Assembly: GCF_001742425.1 (NCBI RefSeq) | Contig: NZ_MJEH01000010.1 | Coordinates: forward strand, 1-64,000 | DNA from: Bacillus solimangrovi | Lineage (GTDB): Bacteria; Bacillota; Bacilli; Bacillales; Bacillaceae_N | Reading direction: 5' to 3' | Length of the DNA stretch: 64,000 nt | Part shown: piece after piece, positions 36,527 through 47,785 of the stretch | Layout of the letters: every line of letters begins with the position of its first letter | Position numbering within the stretch: position 1 is the stretch's first letter | The notes under the pieces: model-generated | The model's input: only the letters and a program-made list of their open reading frames with translations | The model's database searches: none | Told to the model about the DNA's origin: nothing | Made by a program: the position numbers and the translations under genes

Positions 36527-36973
36527 ATGGAGCTTCTTGAGCGCTTGAATAACGATATGAAACAAGCGATGAAGAATAGAGAAAAACAAAAGCTTGCAGT
36601 AATACGAATGGTCAAGGCTTCATTGCAAAACGAAGCGATTAAGCTCGGTAAAGATCAGCTTTCAGAAGATGAAGGTCTTACAGTGCTTAACCGTGAGTTA
36701 AAGCAGCGTAAAGACTCCCTCCACGAGTTTCGAGCAGCAGGCCGTGATGATTTAGCTGACAAGACACAAGCAGAACTTGATGTGTTGCAAGCATATATGC
36801 CTGAACAACTATCAGATGAAGAGCTCAACGTAATTGTTAAAGAAACAATCTCAGAAGTTGGTGCCACTTCAAAAGCTGATATGGGAAAAGTAATGAGTGC
36901 AATTATGCCTAAAGTGAAAGGCAAAGCAGATGGGTCACAAGTAAATAAGATCGTAATGCAGAACCTTTCATAA
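36527..36973 (+). CDS. yqeY: GatB/YqeY domain-containing protein
   Basis: 148-residue protein equal to the C-terminal tRNA-binding part of the amidotransferase subunit GatB. Recognisable segments are [29 protein letters not shown] and [19 protein letters not shown]. The precise role is unclear. It starts 14 bases after rpsU behind GAGAGGGTG and ends at a terminator that touches its stop codon. Confidence 0.93.
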   Translation: MELLERLNNDMKQAMKNREKQKLAVIRMVKASLQNEAIKLGKDQLSEDEGLTVLNRELKQRKDSLHEFRAAGRDDLADKTQAELDVLQAYMPEQLSDEELNVIVKETISEVGATSKADMGKVMSAIMPKVKGKADGSQVNKIVMQNLS

Positions 36974-37007
36974 ATAAAACAACACCTTCTATGGTGTTGT
37001 TTTATTT
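36972..37007 (+). terminator. Terminator after yqeY
   Basis: 15-base perfect arms (36972-36986 and 36993-37007) with a six-base loop, flanked by A and T runs. It can work in both directions. Confidence 0.9.
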
Positions 37008-37023
37008 ATGTGCAAAATATTAT

Positions 37024-37052
37024 TGAAACATAATTGCATCGTTGTTCGTATA
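37024..37052 (+). promoter_or_regulatory. Sigma-W-type promoter of yqeZ-floA-yqfB
   Basis: TGAAAC (37024-37029), 17 bases, then CGTATA (37047-37052). This matches the extracytoplasmic-function sigma-W consensus (TGAAAC with CGTA). In B. subtilis the yqeZ-yqfA-yqfB operon is a known sigma-W target, so sequence and context agree. Confidence 0.85.
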
Positions 37053-37150
37053 TTAGTTACAGTCTTTTTCATGAAATATGTTAAGCTGGTCATAATCGAT
37101 GAAGAAATCATTGTTATGAACTTCTTTTATTAGATAAGGAGGTGTACATA

Positions 37151-38482
37151 TTGAATTTTAGACAAAAATCTATGTTACCGATGTTATTAGTGCTGGGTTT
37201 ATGTCTTAGTTTCATATTGCCATTTGCAGTACAAGGTAAGAGCAACGAAATAGTCTATTTTATTCCAATCGAAAAGGAAGTAGAAATGGGTCTTGCGAAA
37301 TTTATTGACCGATCGATTGAAGAAGCTGAAGCAGCCGGTGCTGCCCATATCGTGTTTGAGATGCATACACCTGGTGGCTCTGTTCAAGCTGCAACAGAGA
37401 TTGCAAAGCGATTAAAAAACACGTCAACACCGACAACTGCTTACATCAATAAAGAAGCGATATCAGCTGGAGCTTACCTTGCCTTAAATGCTGACTATAT
37501 TGTGATGGTACCTGGAGCAACAATGGGTGCAGCTGCTGTCATTGACCAACAAGGGAATGCAGCTGGAGAGAAGGCAGAGTCATTTTGGAGAGCTGAAATG
37601 GAAGGTGCTGCACAGAGTCATGGAGTAGATCCGATCTATGCAGTAGCAATGGCAGATAAGTCAGTAGATTTACCAGAGTATAACGCGGGGGAAGGCAAGT
37701 TGTTAACTCTAACATCAGCACAAGCGAAGGAAGTCGGTTATGCAGATGAAGTAGTGGAAACGAGGGCCGAACTACTAGATTTTCTAGAGCTGTCAGGTGC
37801 AACTATTGAAGAAACTGAGGTTTCATTTGCTGAACATTTAGCAAGATTTATTACGAATCCGATCGTTGTACCAATACTGTTATCCATTGCTAGTTTAGGG
37901 CTTATTATGGAATTGTATACACCGGGCTTTGGATTACCGGGAACGATGGGATTATCAGCCTTAGTGCTTTTCTTCTATGGACATATGGTTGCTGGTTTAG
38001 CAGGAATGGAAACTGCAATTCTATTAATAGCAGGAATTGTCCTAATTGTTCTGGAATTATTTGTGCCAGGTGGAATACTTGGTATAGCGGGTGTTGCTGC
38101 TATAGTAGTAAGCCTGATTCTAAGTGGGAGTAGCGTAGGTGGTATGTTAATGTCAATCTTAATTGCATTTATCGTTACAGTAATTGCTTCAATCATTCTG
38201 TTTAAGTATTTTGGTTATGAGAACGGCATCTTTCGACGTATCATCCTTTTTGACTCAACATCAACAGATAAAGGCTACGTTTCAAATGAAAACCGCACAG
38301 ATTTATTGAATAAGGAGGGAGTAACTTTGACACCACTCCGTCCAGCTGGTACGGTTATTATTGGTGATGACCGTGTAGATGTTGTTACAGAAGGAAGTTT
38401 TATAGGAATAAATGAAAAAGTAAAGGTAATCCAAACAACTGGAGCACGTATTGTCGTTAGAAGGTTGGAAAAAGAAGAATAA
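37151..38482 (+). CDS. yqeZ: NfeD family membrane-bound serine protease YqeZ
   Basis: Membrane protein of the NfeD1b type, 443 residues. A signal peptide (about 1-26), a ClpP-like protease domain with TPGGSVQAATEIAKRL and the probable catalytic serine in AISAGAYLALNAD, then four to five membrane helices (about 225-355) and a C-terminal OB-fold NfeD domain. These proteins work with flotillins or stomatins, and floA is next. The TTG at 37151 is eight bases from AGGAGG; the GTG at 37142 overlaps it. The sigma-W promoter suggests induction by envelope stress and antimicrobial peptides. Confidence 0.9.
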   Translation: MNFRQKSMLPMLLVLGLCLSFILPFAVQGKSNEIVYFIPIEKEVEMGLAKFIDRSIEEAEAAGAAHIVFEMHTPGGSVQAATEIAKRLKNTSTPTTAYINKEAISAGAYLALNADYIVMVPGATMGAAAVIDQQGNAAGEKAESFWRAEMEGAAQSHGVDPIYAVAMADKSVDLPEYNAGEGKLLTLTSAQAKEVGYADEVVETRAELLDFLELSGATIEETEVSFAEHLARFITNPIVVPILLSIASLGLIMELYTPGFGLPGTMGLSALVLFFYGHMVAGLAGMETAILLIAGIVLIVLELFVPGGILGIAGVAAIVVSLILSGSSVGGMLMSILIAFIVTVIASIILFKYFGYENGIFRRIILFDSTSTDKGYVSNENRTDLLNKEGVTLTPLRPAGTVIIGDDRVDVVTEGSFIGINEKVKVIQTTGARIVVRRLEKEE

Positions 38483-38494
38483 GGAGTAGATAAA

Positions 38495-39493
38495 ATGTTG
38501 ACACCAAACATGATTGCAATGGGTCTAATTGTAGGTTTAATTATTATTGTATTAGCAGTATTGTTTACATTTGTACCTGTTATGCTGTGGATTTCCGCAC
38601 TAGCAGCAGGGGTAAGAGTTAGTATCTTTACACTAATTGGTATGCGCTTACGTCGTGTTATCCCAAGTCGTGTAATTAATCCGTTAATTAAAGCTCATAA
38701 AGCAGGAATTCCAGTAAATACGAATCAGCTAGAGAGTCATTACCTTGCAGGTGGTAATGTTGACCGTGTAGTTAATGCATTAATTGCTGCACAACGAGCA
38801 AATATTGAGTTAAGTTTTGAACGATGTGCTGCGATTGATCTTGCAGGTCGTGACGTGTTAGAAGCAGTGCAAATGAGTGTTAACCCGAAAGTAATTGAAA
38901 CGCCGTTTATCGCCGGTGTAGCGATGGATGGAATCGAAGTGAAAGCGAAAGCACGAATTACTGTACGAGCGAATATTGAACGCCTTGTCGGTGGTGCTGG
39001 GGAAGATACAGTAATTGCCCGTGTAGGTGAGGGGATCGTAAGTACAATCGGTTCATCTGATAACCATAAGAAAGTATTAGAAAATCCAGACCTTATCTCT
39101 CAAACAGTTCTTGCAAAAGGTCTAGATGCAGGAACAGCATTTGAAATTTTATCAATTGATATTGCAGATATCGATATCGGTAAAAATATAGGAGCGGTAT
39201 TACAGACAGACCAAGCAGAAGCAGATAAAAACATTGCACAAGCGAAAGCAGAAGAACGTCGTGCGATGGCGGTTGCTCAAGAACAAGAAATGGTTGCACG
39301 TGTACAAGAAATGCAAGCGAAAGTTGTTGAAGCTGAAGCAGAAGTACCACTTGCAATGGCAGAAGCACTACGTTCTGGTAATATCGGAGTCATGGACTAT
39401 ATGAACTTGAAGAACGTTGCAGCTGATACAGATATGCGTGATTCAATTGGAAAGCTAACGAAGGATAATGACGAAGACGAAAGTGATCAATAA
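38495..39493 (+). CDS. floA: Flotillin-like protein FloA
   Basis: Scaffold protein of functional membrane microdomains, 332 residues. A membrane hairpin near residues 5-50 is followed by an SPFH-like domain ([39 protein letters not shown]) and a C-terminal part rich in Glu-Ala ([20 protein letters not shown]) that oligomerises. In B. subtilis FloA is part of the sigma-W resistance response. The start is ATG after AAGGAG. Its stop overlaps the ATG of yqfB by one base. Confidence 0.95.
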   Translation: MLTPNMIAMGLIVGLIIIVLAVLFTFVPVMLWISALAAGVRVSIFTLIGMRLRRVIPSRVINPLIKAHKAGIPVNTNQLESHYLAGGNVDRVVNALIAAQRANIELSFERCAAIDLAGRDVLEAVQMSVNPKVIETPFIAGVAMDGIEVKAKARITVRANIERLVGGAGEDTVIARVGEGIVSTIGSSDNHKKVLENPDLISQTVLAKGLDAGTAFEILSIDIADIDIGKNIGAVLQTDQAEADKNIAQAKAEERRAMAVAQEQEMVARVQEMQAKVVEAEAEVPLAMAEALRSGNIGVMDYMNLKNVAADTDMRDSIGKLTKDNDEDESDQ

Positions 39494-39975
39494 TGGAAAG
39501 TATTATTGATTTTATATTTTCAAATATCTTTATTATTGTAGTCGTTATTAGTGGACTATATAGCTTTTTCAAACGTGCGGGTGATGGTGAAGAGCTTAAG
39601 CCAAAGAAAGAAACAACAACAAACGAGATACCAACGCAAGTTGAAAAAGAATGGACACAAGCAAAAGAAATATTTGAAACAAGCATGTATCCTAAAGAAA
39701 GTGAACAACCAGTAACAAGCACAATTCAAAGTTATAATAACTATGAACAGAAGAAGCAAGCAATAAAACAGGAAATGGTAACCGTAGAAAAAAGAAGTGA
39801 ACCAACGTATTCTAAAAAAAGCAAAGTAAGAAGAAAGAAAGTTTCAGTAAATGTTGCTAGTTTTTCAAAGTCAGAAGTAGTTGAAGGTGTTGTATACTCT
39901 GAGATTCTGCAACCACCTCGAGCATACAATCCACATCCCGCTACGAAAAGAGATCGTTCAAAACAAAAACGCTGA
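39493..39975 (+). CDS. yqfB: YqfB-like protein of the sigma-W operon
   Basis: Protein of 160 residues of unknown function. It begins with one membrane helix (about 5-25), then a charged, low-complexity and probably disordered tail rich in Lys, Glu and Thr, ending with basic KRDRSKQKR. Position as third gene behind yqeZ and floA identifies it as YqfB by context more than by sequence. The ATG overlaps the floA stop (TAATG), so translation is coupled. The terminator hairpin starts inside its last codons. Confidence 0.75.
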   Translation: MESIIDFIFSNIFIIVVVISGLYSFFKRAGDGEELKPKKETTTNEIPTQVEKEWTQAKEIFETSMYPKESEQPVTSTIQSYNNYEQKKQAIKQEMVTVEKRSEPTYSKKSKVRRKKVSVNVASFSKSEVVEGVVYSEILQPPRAYNPHPATKRDRSKQKR

Positions 39976-39993
39976 GAAATCAGCGTTTTTTTT
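39965..39993 (+). terminator. Terminator overlapping the yqfB stop
   Basis: AAAACGCTGA (39966-39975) pairs with TCAGCGTTTT (39980-39989), a four-base loop and a run of T. The stop codon TGA is part of the stem. Confidence 0.88.
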
Positions 39994-40128
39994 ATTTGTC
40001 CTTCAATCATAATTCATCTAAGTATTTCATTATTTCATGTTAATACGAGCTAATAAATGCAAGAGAAAATGATATATATGATGTGCAAAGTAGTTGTATC
40101 AATTGTTTATTGAATAAACTTAAAAAAT

Positions 40129-40162
40129 GTATGTGATAGAAAATAGGGATTTCGCATAAACA
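40129..40162 (+). promoter_or_regulatory. Possible sigma-E promoter of yqfC
   Basis: GTATGTGA (40129-40136) and CATAAACA (40155-40162) resemble the mother-cell sigma-E boxes loosely, 18 bases apart and about 25 bases before yqfC. yqfC and yqfD are sigma-E dependent in B. subtilis. The match is weak. Confidence 0.3.
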
Positions 40163-40185
40163 TGAGTTGAAAGGGGGTTCGTCGA

Positions 40186-40473
40186 TTGGGAAAATGGCAG
40201 AAAAATATTAGACGTTGGGTCATGCAAAGGGCAGCACTTCCTGCTGATGTTGTCATGGATCTACCCCGTATTACAATGATCGGTCAGCTCCATATTTACA
40301 TTGAAAACCATCGAGGGTTATTAGTATTTTCTGATAATGAGTTGCGCTTATCGTTGAAACAAGGGCAACTATTAATAAAAGGTCAGAACTTTGTTCTAAA
40401 GACGATGCTTCCTGAGGAAATATTGTTAGAAGGAAAGATCGATGAAGTGACATTTGTTAACGAAAAAAAGTGA
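40186..40473 (+). CDS. yqfC: Sporulation protein YqfC
   Basis: 95-residue sporulation protein with the strongly conserved segments LPADVVMDLPRITMIGQLH, GLLVFSDNELRL and LPEEILLEGKI. The molecular function is unknown; expression is in the mother cell in B. subtilis. The start is TTG at 40186 behind AAAGGGGG. It pairs with yqfD 49 bases downstream. Confidence 0.9.
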   Translation: MGKWQKNIRRWVMQRAALPADVVMDLPRITMIGQLHIYIENHRGLLVFSDNELRLSLKQGQLLIKGQNFVLKTMLPEEILLEGKIDEVTFVNEKK

Positions 40474-40522
40474 TAGGAAGTTTGATTTTACATATAAACG
40501 AGTGTAATGGGAGGGAGAGCGC

Positions 40523-41710
40523 TTGAAAAATCATTGGACGTCCTTTTTTGCAGGATATACTAAGGTGAAAATTTCAGGGCGTTTGATTGAACCGCTGTTA
40601 AACCAATGCGCCAAATCAGGGGTTCAAATGTGGGAGTTACGCAGATTAAGTGAAGACAGTTGTGAAATGTATGTCTATTTAAAGCATATTAAAGAGTTGC
40701 GTCATATTGTACGTCACTATCGATGCAAAATGAGATTCACTGAGAAAAAAGGTTTGCCATTTTGGTCAATAAGAATGCTTCACAATAGTGGTTTTGTAAT
40801 TGGTATACTTGGAGCATTAATGATAATGTTTCTATTATCAAATATGGTGTGGGATATCGAAATTGAAGGAGCAGAACCGGATACTGAGCATAAATTACGT
40901 CAAGCGATTGACGAATATGGTGTTAAAAGAGGCAAGCCTTTATTTCTATTGCCAGATGCAGCAATCATTCAGCAAGACTTGACGATTGGTGTCGATGGTA
41001 TTACGTGGCTTGGGGTAGAACGAACAGGTACGACATACCATTTTCAAGTAGTTGAAGAAAAGCGGGTGACACCTGATGAAGTTAAGGGTCCGCAACACCT
41101 AGTTGCTAAAAAGCAAGCTGTGATTCATGATTTGTTTATTGAAGAAGGACAACCATTAGTGACAGTAAATGATTATGTCGAAAAAGGGGACATACTCGTT
41201 TCGGGTATATTAGGAAAAGAAGGACAAACAAAAATGGCTTCTGCTAAAGGAGAAGTGCTAGGAGAAGTATGGTATCAGTCAACCGTTTATATACCTATGA
41301 AGACGAAATTTAATGTATTGACGGGTGAAAAAGTTACGAAGCGTTATATGAATGTCTCTGGAATATCTATACCAATATGGGGATTTGGTGATGTGCCTTA
41401 TGAGCAATTTGAACAAAATGAAAAGCAGACACCATTGTTATTCTTTAAGTGGACAACACCTATTACATATGAAGAAAGTAGCTATCTAGAGAAAAAGGTT
41501 GTTCAACGTAACTATGATAAAAAATCAGCAATAGAACAAGGAAAAAAAATAGGGAAGAAAGAACTGTTTAATCGAATTGATCAGGATGCTACGATTAAAG
41601 GTGAAAAAGTTTTGCACCAATCAGTCGAGAATGGTAAAGTAAAACTAATAATACATTACCAAGTAATAGAAAATATCTCAGTAGAACAACCAATCATTCA
41701 AGGAGACTAA
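40523..41710 (+). CDS. yqfD: Sporulation protein YqfD
   Basis: 395-residue sporulation protein of the YqfD/SpoIV family. It has a cytoplasmic N-terminal part, one membrane helix (about 92-110, GFVIGILGALMIMFLLSN) and a large external domain with a FtsQ-like beginning (VWDIEIEGAEP). The function is unresolved, and it is conserved across spore formers. It starts at TTG behind GGGAGGG. phoH follows after 3 bases, so the three genes yqfC, yqfD, phoH could share a transcript. Confidence 0.9.
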   Translation: MKNHWTSFFAGYTKVKISGRLIEPLLNQCAKSGVQMWELRRLSEDSCEMYVYLKHIKELRHIVRHYRCKMRFTEKKGLPFWSIRMLHNSGFVIGILGALMIMFLLSNMVWDIEIEGAEPDTEHKLRQAIDEYGVKRGKPLFLLPDAAIIQQDLTIGVDGITWLGVERTGTTYHFQVVEEKRVTPDEVKGPQHLVAKKQAVIHDLFIEEGQPLVTVNDYVEKGDILVSGILGKEGQTKMASAKGEVLGEVWYQSTVYIPMKTKFNVLTGEKVTKRYMNVSGISIPIWGFGDVPYEQFEQNEKQTPLLFFKWTTPITYEESSYLEKKVVQRNYDKKSAIEQGKKIGKKELFNRIDQDATIKGEKVLHQSVENGKVKLIIHYQVIENISVEQPIIQGD

Positions 41711-41713
41711 AGC

Positions 41714-42676
41714 ATGGTGAACGATTTACATACAATTGATCTACAAATTGATAACTCTAATGAAGCACTCGCCTTATTTGGTGCAGGTGATCGTCATTTG
41801 AAGATTTTTGAAGAAAAACTTAATATTTCAATTGTAACAAGGGGAGGTTCAATTAGAGTTGCTGGTGAGCAAAAAACAGTTAAACTCGTTGAAGATTGCC
41901 TCTATCAGTTATTGAAAGTAATCCGTTCAGGTGCAAACATCTCTGAACGTGATATTGTATATGCTGTTCAGCTTAGTCAACAAGGTATGTTAGACCAATT
42001 TACAGAGCTATTTGAACAAGAAATTACTAGAAATGCAAAAGGAAAACCGATTCGTGTTAAAACACTTGGTCAGCGAAAATATGTTTCTGCAATGAAAAAG
42101 AATGATTTAGTCTTTGGAATTGGACCTGCTGGTACAGGGAAGACATATTTGGCAGTTGTTATGGCTGTAGATGCTTTAAAAAAAGGGATGGTAAAACGTA
42201 TTATTTTAACTCGTCCCGCAGTAGAAGCTGGAGAAAGCCTAGGCTTCTTACCAGGTGATTTGAAGGAAAAGGTTGATCCATATTTACGTCCGTTATATGA
42301 TGCTTTGAATGATGTTTTAGGTGCAGAACAAACTCAAAGATTAATTGAGAGAGGTACGATAGAAATTGCTCCACTTGCTTATATGCGTGGTCGTACGTTA
42401 GATGATTCTTTTGTTATTTTAGATGAAGCTCAAAATACAACACCAGAGCAAATGAAGATGTTTTTGACTCGACTTGGTTTTCAATCAAAGATGGTTGTTA
42501 CTGGTGATCGGACACAAGTAGACTTACCCAAAGGTGTTGTATCTGGTCTTTCAATAACAGAAAGAATATTGAATAAAACAACTGGGGTTGCATTTCTCTA
42601 TCTTGAACGCACAGATGTTGTGCGTCACCCGCTTGTACAAAGCATAATAGAAGCATATGAACAAAGCGAAATCTAA
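41714..42676 (+). CDS. phoH: PhoH family protein
   Basis: P-loop ATPase of the PhoH family, 320 residues, with N-terminal KH-like region, Walker A GIGPAGTGKTYLAV (about residue 137), Walker B SFVILDEAQN and GDRTQVDLPKGV. Family members are linked to RNA metabolism together with YbeY. The ATG has GGAG eight bases upstream. It directly follows yqfD and ends at a terminator; pgpH and ybeY come next, the conserved order. Confidence 0.94.
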   Translation: MVNDLHTIDLQIDNSNEALALFGAGDRHLKIFEEKLNISIVTRGGSIRVAGEQKTVKLVEDCLYQLLKVIRSGANISERDIVYAVQLSQQGMLDQFTELFEQEITRNAKGKPIRVKTLGQRKYVSAMKKNDLVFGIGPAGTGKTYLAVVMAVDALKKGMVKRIILTRPAVEAGESLGFLPGDLKEKVDPYLRPLYDALNDVLGAEQTQRLIERGTIEIAPLAYMRGRTLDDSFVILDEAQNTTPEQMKMFLTRLGFQSKMVVTGDRTQVDLPKGVVSGLSITERILNKTTGVAFLYLERTDVVRHPLVQSIIEAYEQSEI

Positions 42677-42710
42677 CCCAATGGAACTTTTGTTTCGTTG
42701 GGTTCTCTTT
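42675..42710 (+). terminator. Terminator after phoH
   Basis: AACCCAATGGAAC (42675-42687) pairs with GTTTCGTTGGGTT (42692-42704), two wobbles, with CTCTTT after it. It overlaps the phoH stop codon. Confidence 0.75.
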
Positions 42711-42935
42711 ATCACATGTTAACTGAAGTGAACAGCTCTACAAACGAAGAAAATTTATTAAGCCTAAGTATAGAATGAATAATACTTTTACTTGTGCAAG
42801 TTTCTGTTCCTCTAGCTTAATTGTCCAATTGATTATAAACTTAATGCAGAGTGTAATTAATTAGCACATACTGTTAGAATCAGAATTACTAACTTCAAGA
42901 TCTGCCTACCATTTGGGGAAGAGGAGTAGTGCAAT

Positions 42936-45050
42936 ATGAACATACTAAAGTGGTTGCAAGATAGTTTCCGTAAGGTTCAAAATAAACGAATTGTCACAAT
43001 TAGCTTATATTTACTTCTATGTGTTGTATTGTATGTCTCGTTATACAGTAACATTCAACCAGAGCGATTGAATGTTACACTCTATTCGGTGTCAAATAAA
43101 GATATTCTCTCACCGATTACAGTTGAGGATTGGGAGTTAACTGTTCGTAAACGTCAAGAGGCTGATGCTGCAGTTGAGGATCAGTATATTTTAAAAACGG
43201 AATATGCTCAAAATCGTGTTGATATCGTATCAGATATTTTTGATTCAGCAATACGTGTGAAGAGTGATTCTGAAGATGTGTTGTTAGATAAACAACTAGA
43301 AGTATTACAAAAAGACATCGGTGAGGAATTTAGCCAAGTTTTTACCAATCAGGAGTTGACATATCTATTAACTTCTTCTCTTGCTCAATTAGATACTGCA
43401 AAGAATACGACAATAACGGCTGTACAAGCAATAATGAAGGAACGTATATCTGTTGGTGAAGAAGGTGAGAAGAAAGAAATTATTGCAAATGATTTAAGAA
43501 ACGTAAACCTTCCATCTGACTTAAAACAAACAATGGTAGTAATTGGTCAGTACGCAATTATTCCAAACTATGTTTATGACGTTAAAGGTACTGCAGAGAA
43601 GAAACAAGAGGCAATGGAGTCTGTTGAGCCTGTTAAAATTCGTGCTGGACAAGTACTTGTGAAAGAAGGACAGACGATTGATAGGGATGTATATCGTCAA
43701 CTTGATTTAGTAGGATTACTAGATGAAACGATTCATCCGTTGCCTTATATTGGATTAGTTTTATTAATTGGAAGCGTTGTAATGGTAACACTTAACTTTC
43801 TTCGTGAAGTTGAAAATGACTCACATAGTTTCAACAAATACTTGTTTTTATATTTTTTGATCTATGCCATTATAATTGGATTAATGAAGATTTTGAGTTT
43901 GTTCCAACATTTTTCTGTAATTGGATTTGCAGTGCCTGTTGCGATGGCTACGATGCTCGTGAAAATGTTAATTAACGAACGGTTAGCTATACTAACAAGT
44001 ATGACTTTAGCTATTTGTGGAAGTTTAATTTTCAATGAAGAAACTGTAGAACCATTTAACTATATTATTGGAGTATATATCTTTTTAAGTGGTATGTCTG
44101 GTGTTGTTTTCTTGAGAAGGCATAATCGCCGTTCGAAAATTTTACAAGCTGGTTTTTACATTTCGGCTGCCAATATGATTGTCATTTCATCTTTGTTCAT
44201 GATTAAAAATGGACAATATACGAGTATGGAAGTTGGTAGTTATTTAACAATGGCTGTATTATCGGGTTTTCTTTCAGCTGTACTAACATTAGGTTTAATG
44301 CCATTTTTTGAAGCTGGCTTTGGTATGTTGTCAACGATGAAGCTAATTGAATTATCTAACCCTAATCATCCATTACTTCGAAAAATTTTAACAGAGGCTC
44401 CTGGTACTTATCATCATAGTATTATGGTTGCAAACCTGTCGGAGTCAGCATGTGAGGCAATAGGTGCAGATGGGTTTCTTGCACGAGTAGGTGCTTTTTA
44501 TCATGATATAGGTAAGACAAAGCGACCTCGATTTTTCATTGAGAATCAAATGAACATGGAAAATCCACATGATAATATTGCACCTCAACTAAGTAAAACA
44601 ATTATTACAGCGCATCCTTATGATGGTTCAAGTATGTTAAAAGAACATCGGTTACCGCAAGAAATAATAGACATTGCAGAACAACATCATGGTACAACGC
44701 TGTTAAAATATTTTTATCATAAGGCAAAAGAAAATTCAGTAGATGTAAGTGAAGATGACTTTCGTTATCCAGGGCCGAAAGCTCAAACGAAAGAATCGGC
44801 GATTGTTGGCATAGCAGATAGTGTAGAAGCGGCGGTTCGTTCGATGTCTAATCCGACTCCAAAAAAAATAGAGAATTTAGTTAAAAATATAATATCTGAT
44901 CGATTGCAAGATGGACAATTTGATGAATGTGATCTCACTTTAAAAGAGATCGACATTGCAGCAAAAACGATGTGTGAAACATTAAATGGGATATTTCATT
45001 CGCGTATAGAATACCCTGAAATTCAGGAGAAAAAGGTGAAACAAGCATGA
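42936..45050 (+). CDS. pgpH: Cyclic di-AMP phosphodiesterase PgpH
   Basis: 7TM-HD protein that degrades cyclic di-AMP, 704 residues. One N-terminal helix (about 20-36), an external 7TMR-HDED domain to about 275, seven helices (275-460), then a cytoplasmic HD domain with the metal residues in [13 protein letters not shown] and FYHDIGK, plus EQHHGT and [13 protein letters not shown]. The ATG lies after GAGGAG. It is followed by ybeY with a four-base overlap. Confidence 0.95.
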   Translation: MNILKWLQDSFRKVQNKRIVTISLYLLLCVVLYVSLYSNIQPERLNVTLYSVSNKDILSPITVEDWELTVRKRQEADAAVEDQYILKTEYAQNRVDIVSDIFDSAIRVKSDSEDVLLDKQLEVLQKDIGEEFSQVFTNQELTYLLTSSLAQLDTAKNTTITAVQAIMKERISVGEEGEKKEIIANDLRNVNLPSDLKQTMVVIGQYAIIPNYVYDVKGTAEKKQEAMESVEPVKIRAGQVLVKEGQTIDRDVYRQLDLVGLLDETIHPLPYIGLVLLIGSVVMVTLNFLREVENDSHSFNKYLFLYFLIYAIIIGLMKILSLFQHFSVIGFAVPVAMATMLVKMLINERLAILTSMTLAICGSLIFNEETVEPFNYIIGVYIFLSGMSGVVFLRRHNRRSKILQAGFYISAANMIVISSLFMIKNGQYTSMEVGSYLTMAVLSGFLSAVLTLGLMPFFEAGFGMLSTMKLIELSNPNHPLLRKILTEAPGTYHHSIMVANLSESACEAIGADGFLARVGAFYHDIGKTKRPRFFIENQMNMENPHDNIAPQLSKTIITAHPYDGSSMLKEHRLPQEIIDIAEQHHGTTLLKYFYHKAKENSVDVSEDDFRYPGPKAQTKESAIVGIADSVEAAVRSMSNPTPKKIENLVKNIISDRLQDGQFDECDLTLKEIDIAAKTMCETLNGIFHSRIEYPEIQEKKVKQA

Positions 45051-45511
45051 ATATTGATTTTATAGATGAGAATGGATTTGTTAATGAATCTGATCTTGAG
45101 CAAGTAGAGAAATTATTACGATACGCAGCTGAGCAAGAAGGAGTAGAAGAGGATGCGGAGATTTCTGTAACATTTGTTGATGATGCAGAAATTCAAACAA
45201 TTAATCGAGACTATCGTGATAAAGATAGACCGACTGATGTTATATCTTTTGCACTTGAAGAATTAGGAGAAGGTGAGATGGAAATCCAAGGGATGGACAT
45301 GCCAAGAGTGTTAGGAGATATCATTGTTTCAGTTGAAACTACAAAAGTACAAGCTGATGAATATGGACATTCATTTAGTAGAGAGTTAGGTTTCTTATGT
45401 GTTCATGGTTTATTACATTTATTAGGTTACGATCATATGAATGAACGTGATGAGAAAGAAATGTTCGCAAGACAAAAGGAAATTCTTGAAGGTTATGGAC
45501 TCACTAGGTAA
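45047..45511 (+). CDS. ybeY: Endoribonuclease YbeY
   Basis: Zinc endoribonuclease involved in 16S rRNA 3'-end maturation and ribosome quality control. It has 154 residues with the zinc motif [12 protein letters not shown] near the C-terminus (three histidines) and upstream [18 protein letters not shown]. It overlaps pgpH (ATGA) and its own end overlaps dgkA by 17 bases, so expression is coupled. Nearby Era and PhoH are functional partners in other bacteria. Confidence 0.95.
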   Translation: MNIDFIDENGFVNESDLEQVEKLLRYAAEQEGVEEDAEISVTFVDDAEIQTINRDYRDKDRPTDVISFALEELGEGEMEIQGMDMPRVLGDIIVSVETTKVQADEYGHSFSRELGFLCVHGLLHLLGYDHMNERDEKEMFARQKEILEGYGLTR

Positions 45512-45881
45512 GCGATATCATCGACTTGTTAGAAGCTTTGGGTATGCATTTCAAGGGCTCTTTAATAGCCTTAAAAACGAACAAAATATGCAGATTCACT
45601 TTATTGCAGGTACTCTTGTAATGATAGGTGCGTGGATACTTGAACTACCTAGGAACGATTATATAGTTATCTTCATTTTAATTGGAGGAATGGTTAGTTT
45701 AGAGTTATTGAACACTGCAATAGAAAGAGTGGTTGACTTAGTTACAGAAGAATACCATCCACTAGCGAAACAAGCGAAAGATATTGCAGCAGCAGCTGTA
45801 CTCTGGTTTGCAATTATTTCGTTCATCATTGGATGCGTCATTTTTTACCGCCCATTTATTAATTTCGTCACGAACTTGTGA
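45495..45881 (+). CDS. dgkA: Undecaprenol / diacylglycerol kinase family protein
   Basis: Small trimeric membrane kinase, 128 residues, three helices. In Gram-positive bacteria the DgkA relative phosphorylates undecaprenol to recycle the cell wall lipid carrier. The conserved active-site stretch is [16 protein letters not shown], with NEQNMQIH before helix 1. The ATG at 45495 ([10 protein letters not shown]) inside the ybeY end is chosen over 45441 because it gives the family length. Confidence 0.93.
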   Translation: MDSLGKRYHRLVRSFGYAFQGLFNSLKNEQNMQIHFIAGTLVMIGAWILELPRNDYIVIFILIGGMVSLELLNTAIERVVDLVTEEYHPLAKQAKDIAAAAVLWFAIISFIIGCVIFYRPFINFVTNL

Positions 45882-45898
45882 TGTAAACAACTTTAACT

Positions 45899-47290
<1,392 letters not shown>

Positions 47291-47438
47291 ATCTTCATAA
47301 ATGGTATCTTTTTGAGTGCTTTTCATTTATGCAGTTAAAAAATAAAAGTTCAACATACCCGATTAAGGGATGATTAACAAATATTCTCTTACATCTTTCA
47401 AGCTGCAAAGGTCAACCTATTAGAAAGGGTAAGAGTTT

Positions 47439-47493
47439 CAGCTAGTATTAAACGGATTGTTTAAAAGTGGGATCAACTTTTTGAACATCTTCT
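47439..47493. repeat. Degenerate end of the MITE-like element
   Basis: ACTTTTTGAACATC at 47476-47489 equals the right end of the element at 31976-31989. A shared AGCTAGTATT occurs 35 bases before it (47441 region) and also inside the element (31867 region). No matching left end was found, so this looks like an internally deleted, decayed copy upstream of yqzL. Confidence 0.45.
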
Positions 47494-47519
47494 AAAAATC
47501 ATGAAAGGTGGGGTCTCTT

Positions 47520-47660
47520 TTGTTGGATTTGACTTGGAAGATTTTTAGCGAAACTGGTGACCTTGGGATATATCTTCTCATGAAAGAAATTGAGAGAGAC
47601 AGTATCGGACCCGAAGATGAAAGTGAAGAGCTGGCAGAGATACAAACTCCTTTTTCATAG
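47520..47660 (+). CDS. yqzL: YqzL family small protein
   Basis: 46-residue protein beginning MLDLTWKIFSETGDLGIYLL, matching B. subtilis YqzL in sequence, size and position between era and recO. The function is unknown. The start is TTG at 47520, six bases after GAAAGGTGGGG. The rest is acidic (DSIGPEDESEELAEIQ). It would be missed by a length filter. Confidence 0.85.
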   Translation: MLDLTWKIFSETGDLGIYLLMKEIERDSIGPEDESEELAEIQTPFS

Positions 47661-47785
47661 GGGAAACTTTGTAGTTGGAAATGTAAAAGGGAATAAAAGT
47701 TGAACGACATAAAATAAATATTAAGTAAACATTAATATGTTGTGGTGAGAGACCCAAGTTTTCTGAATGATGGATGGTGACATGT

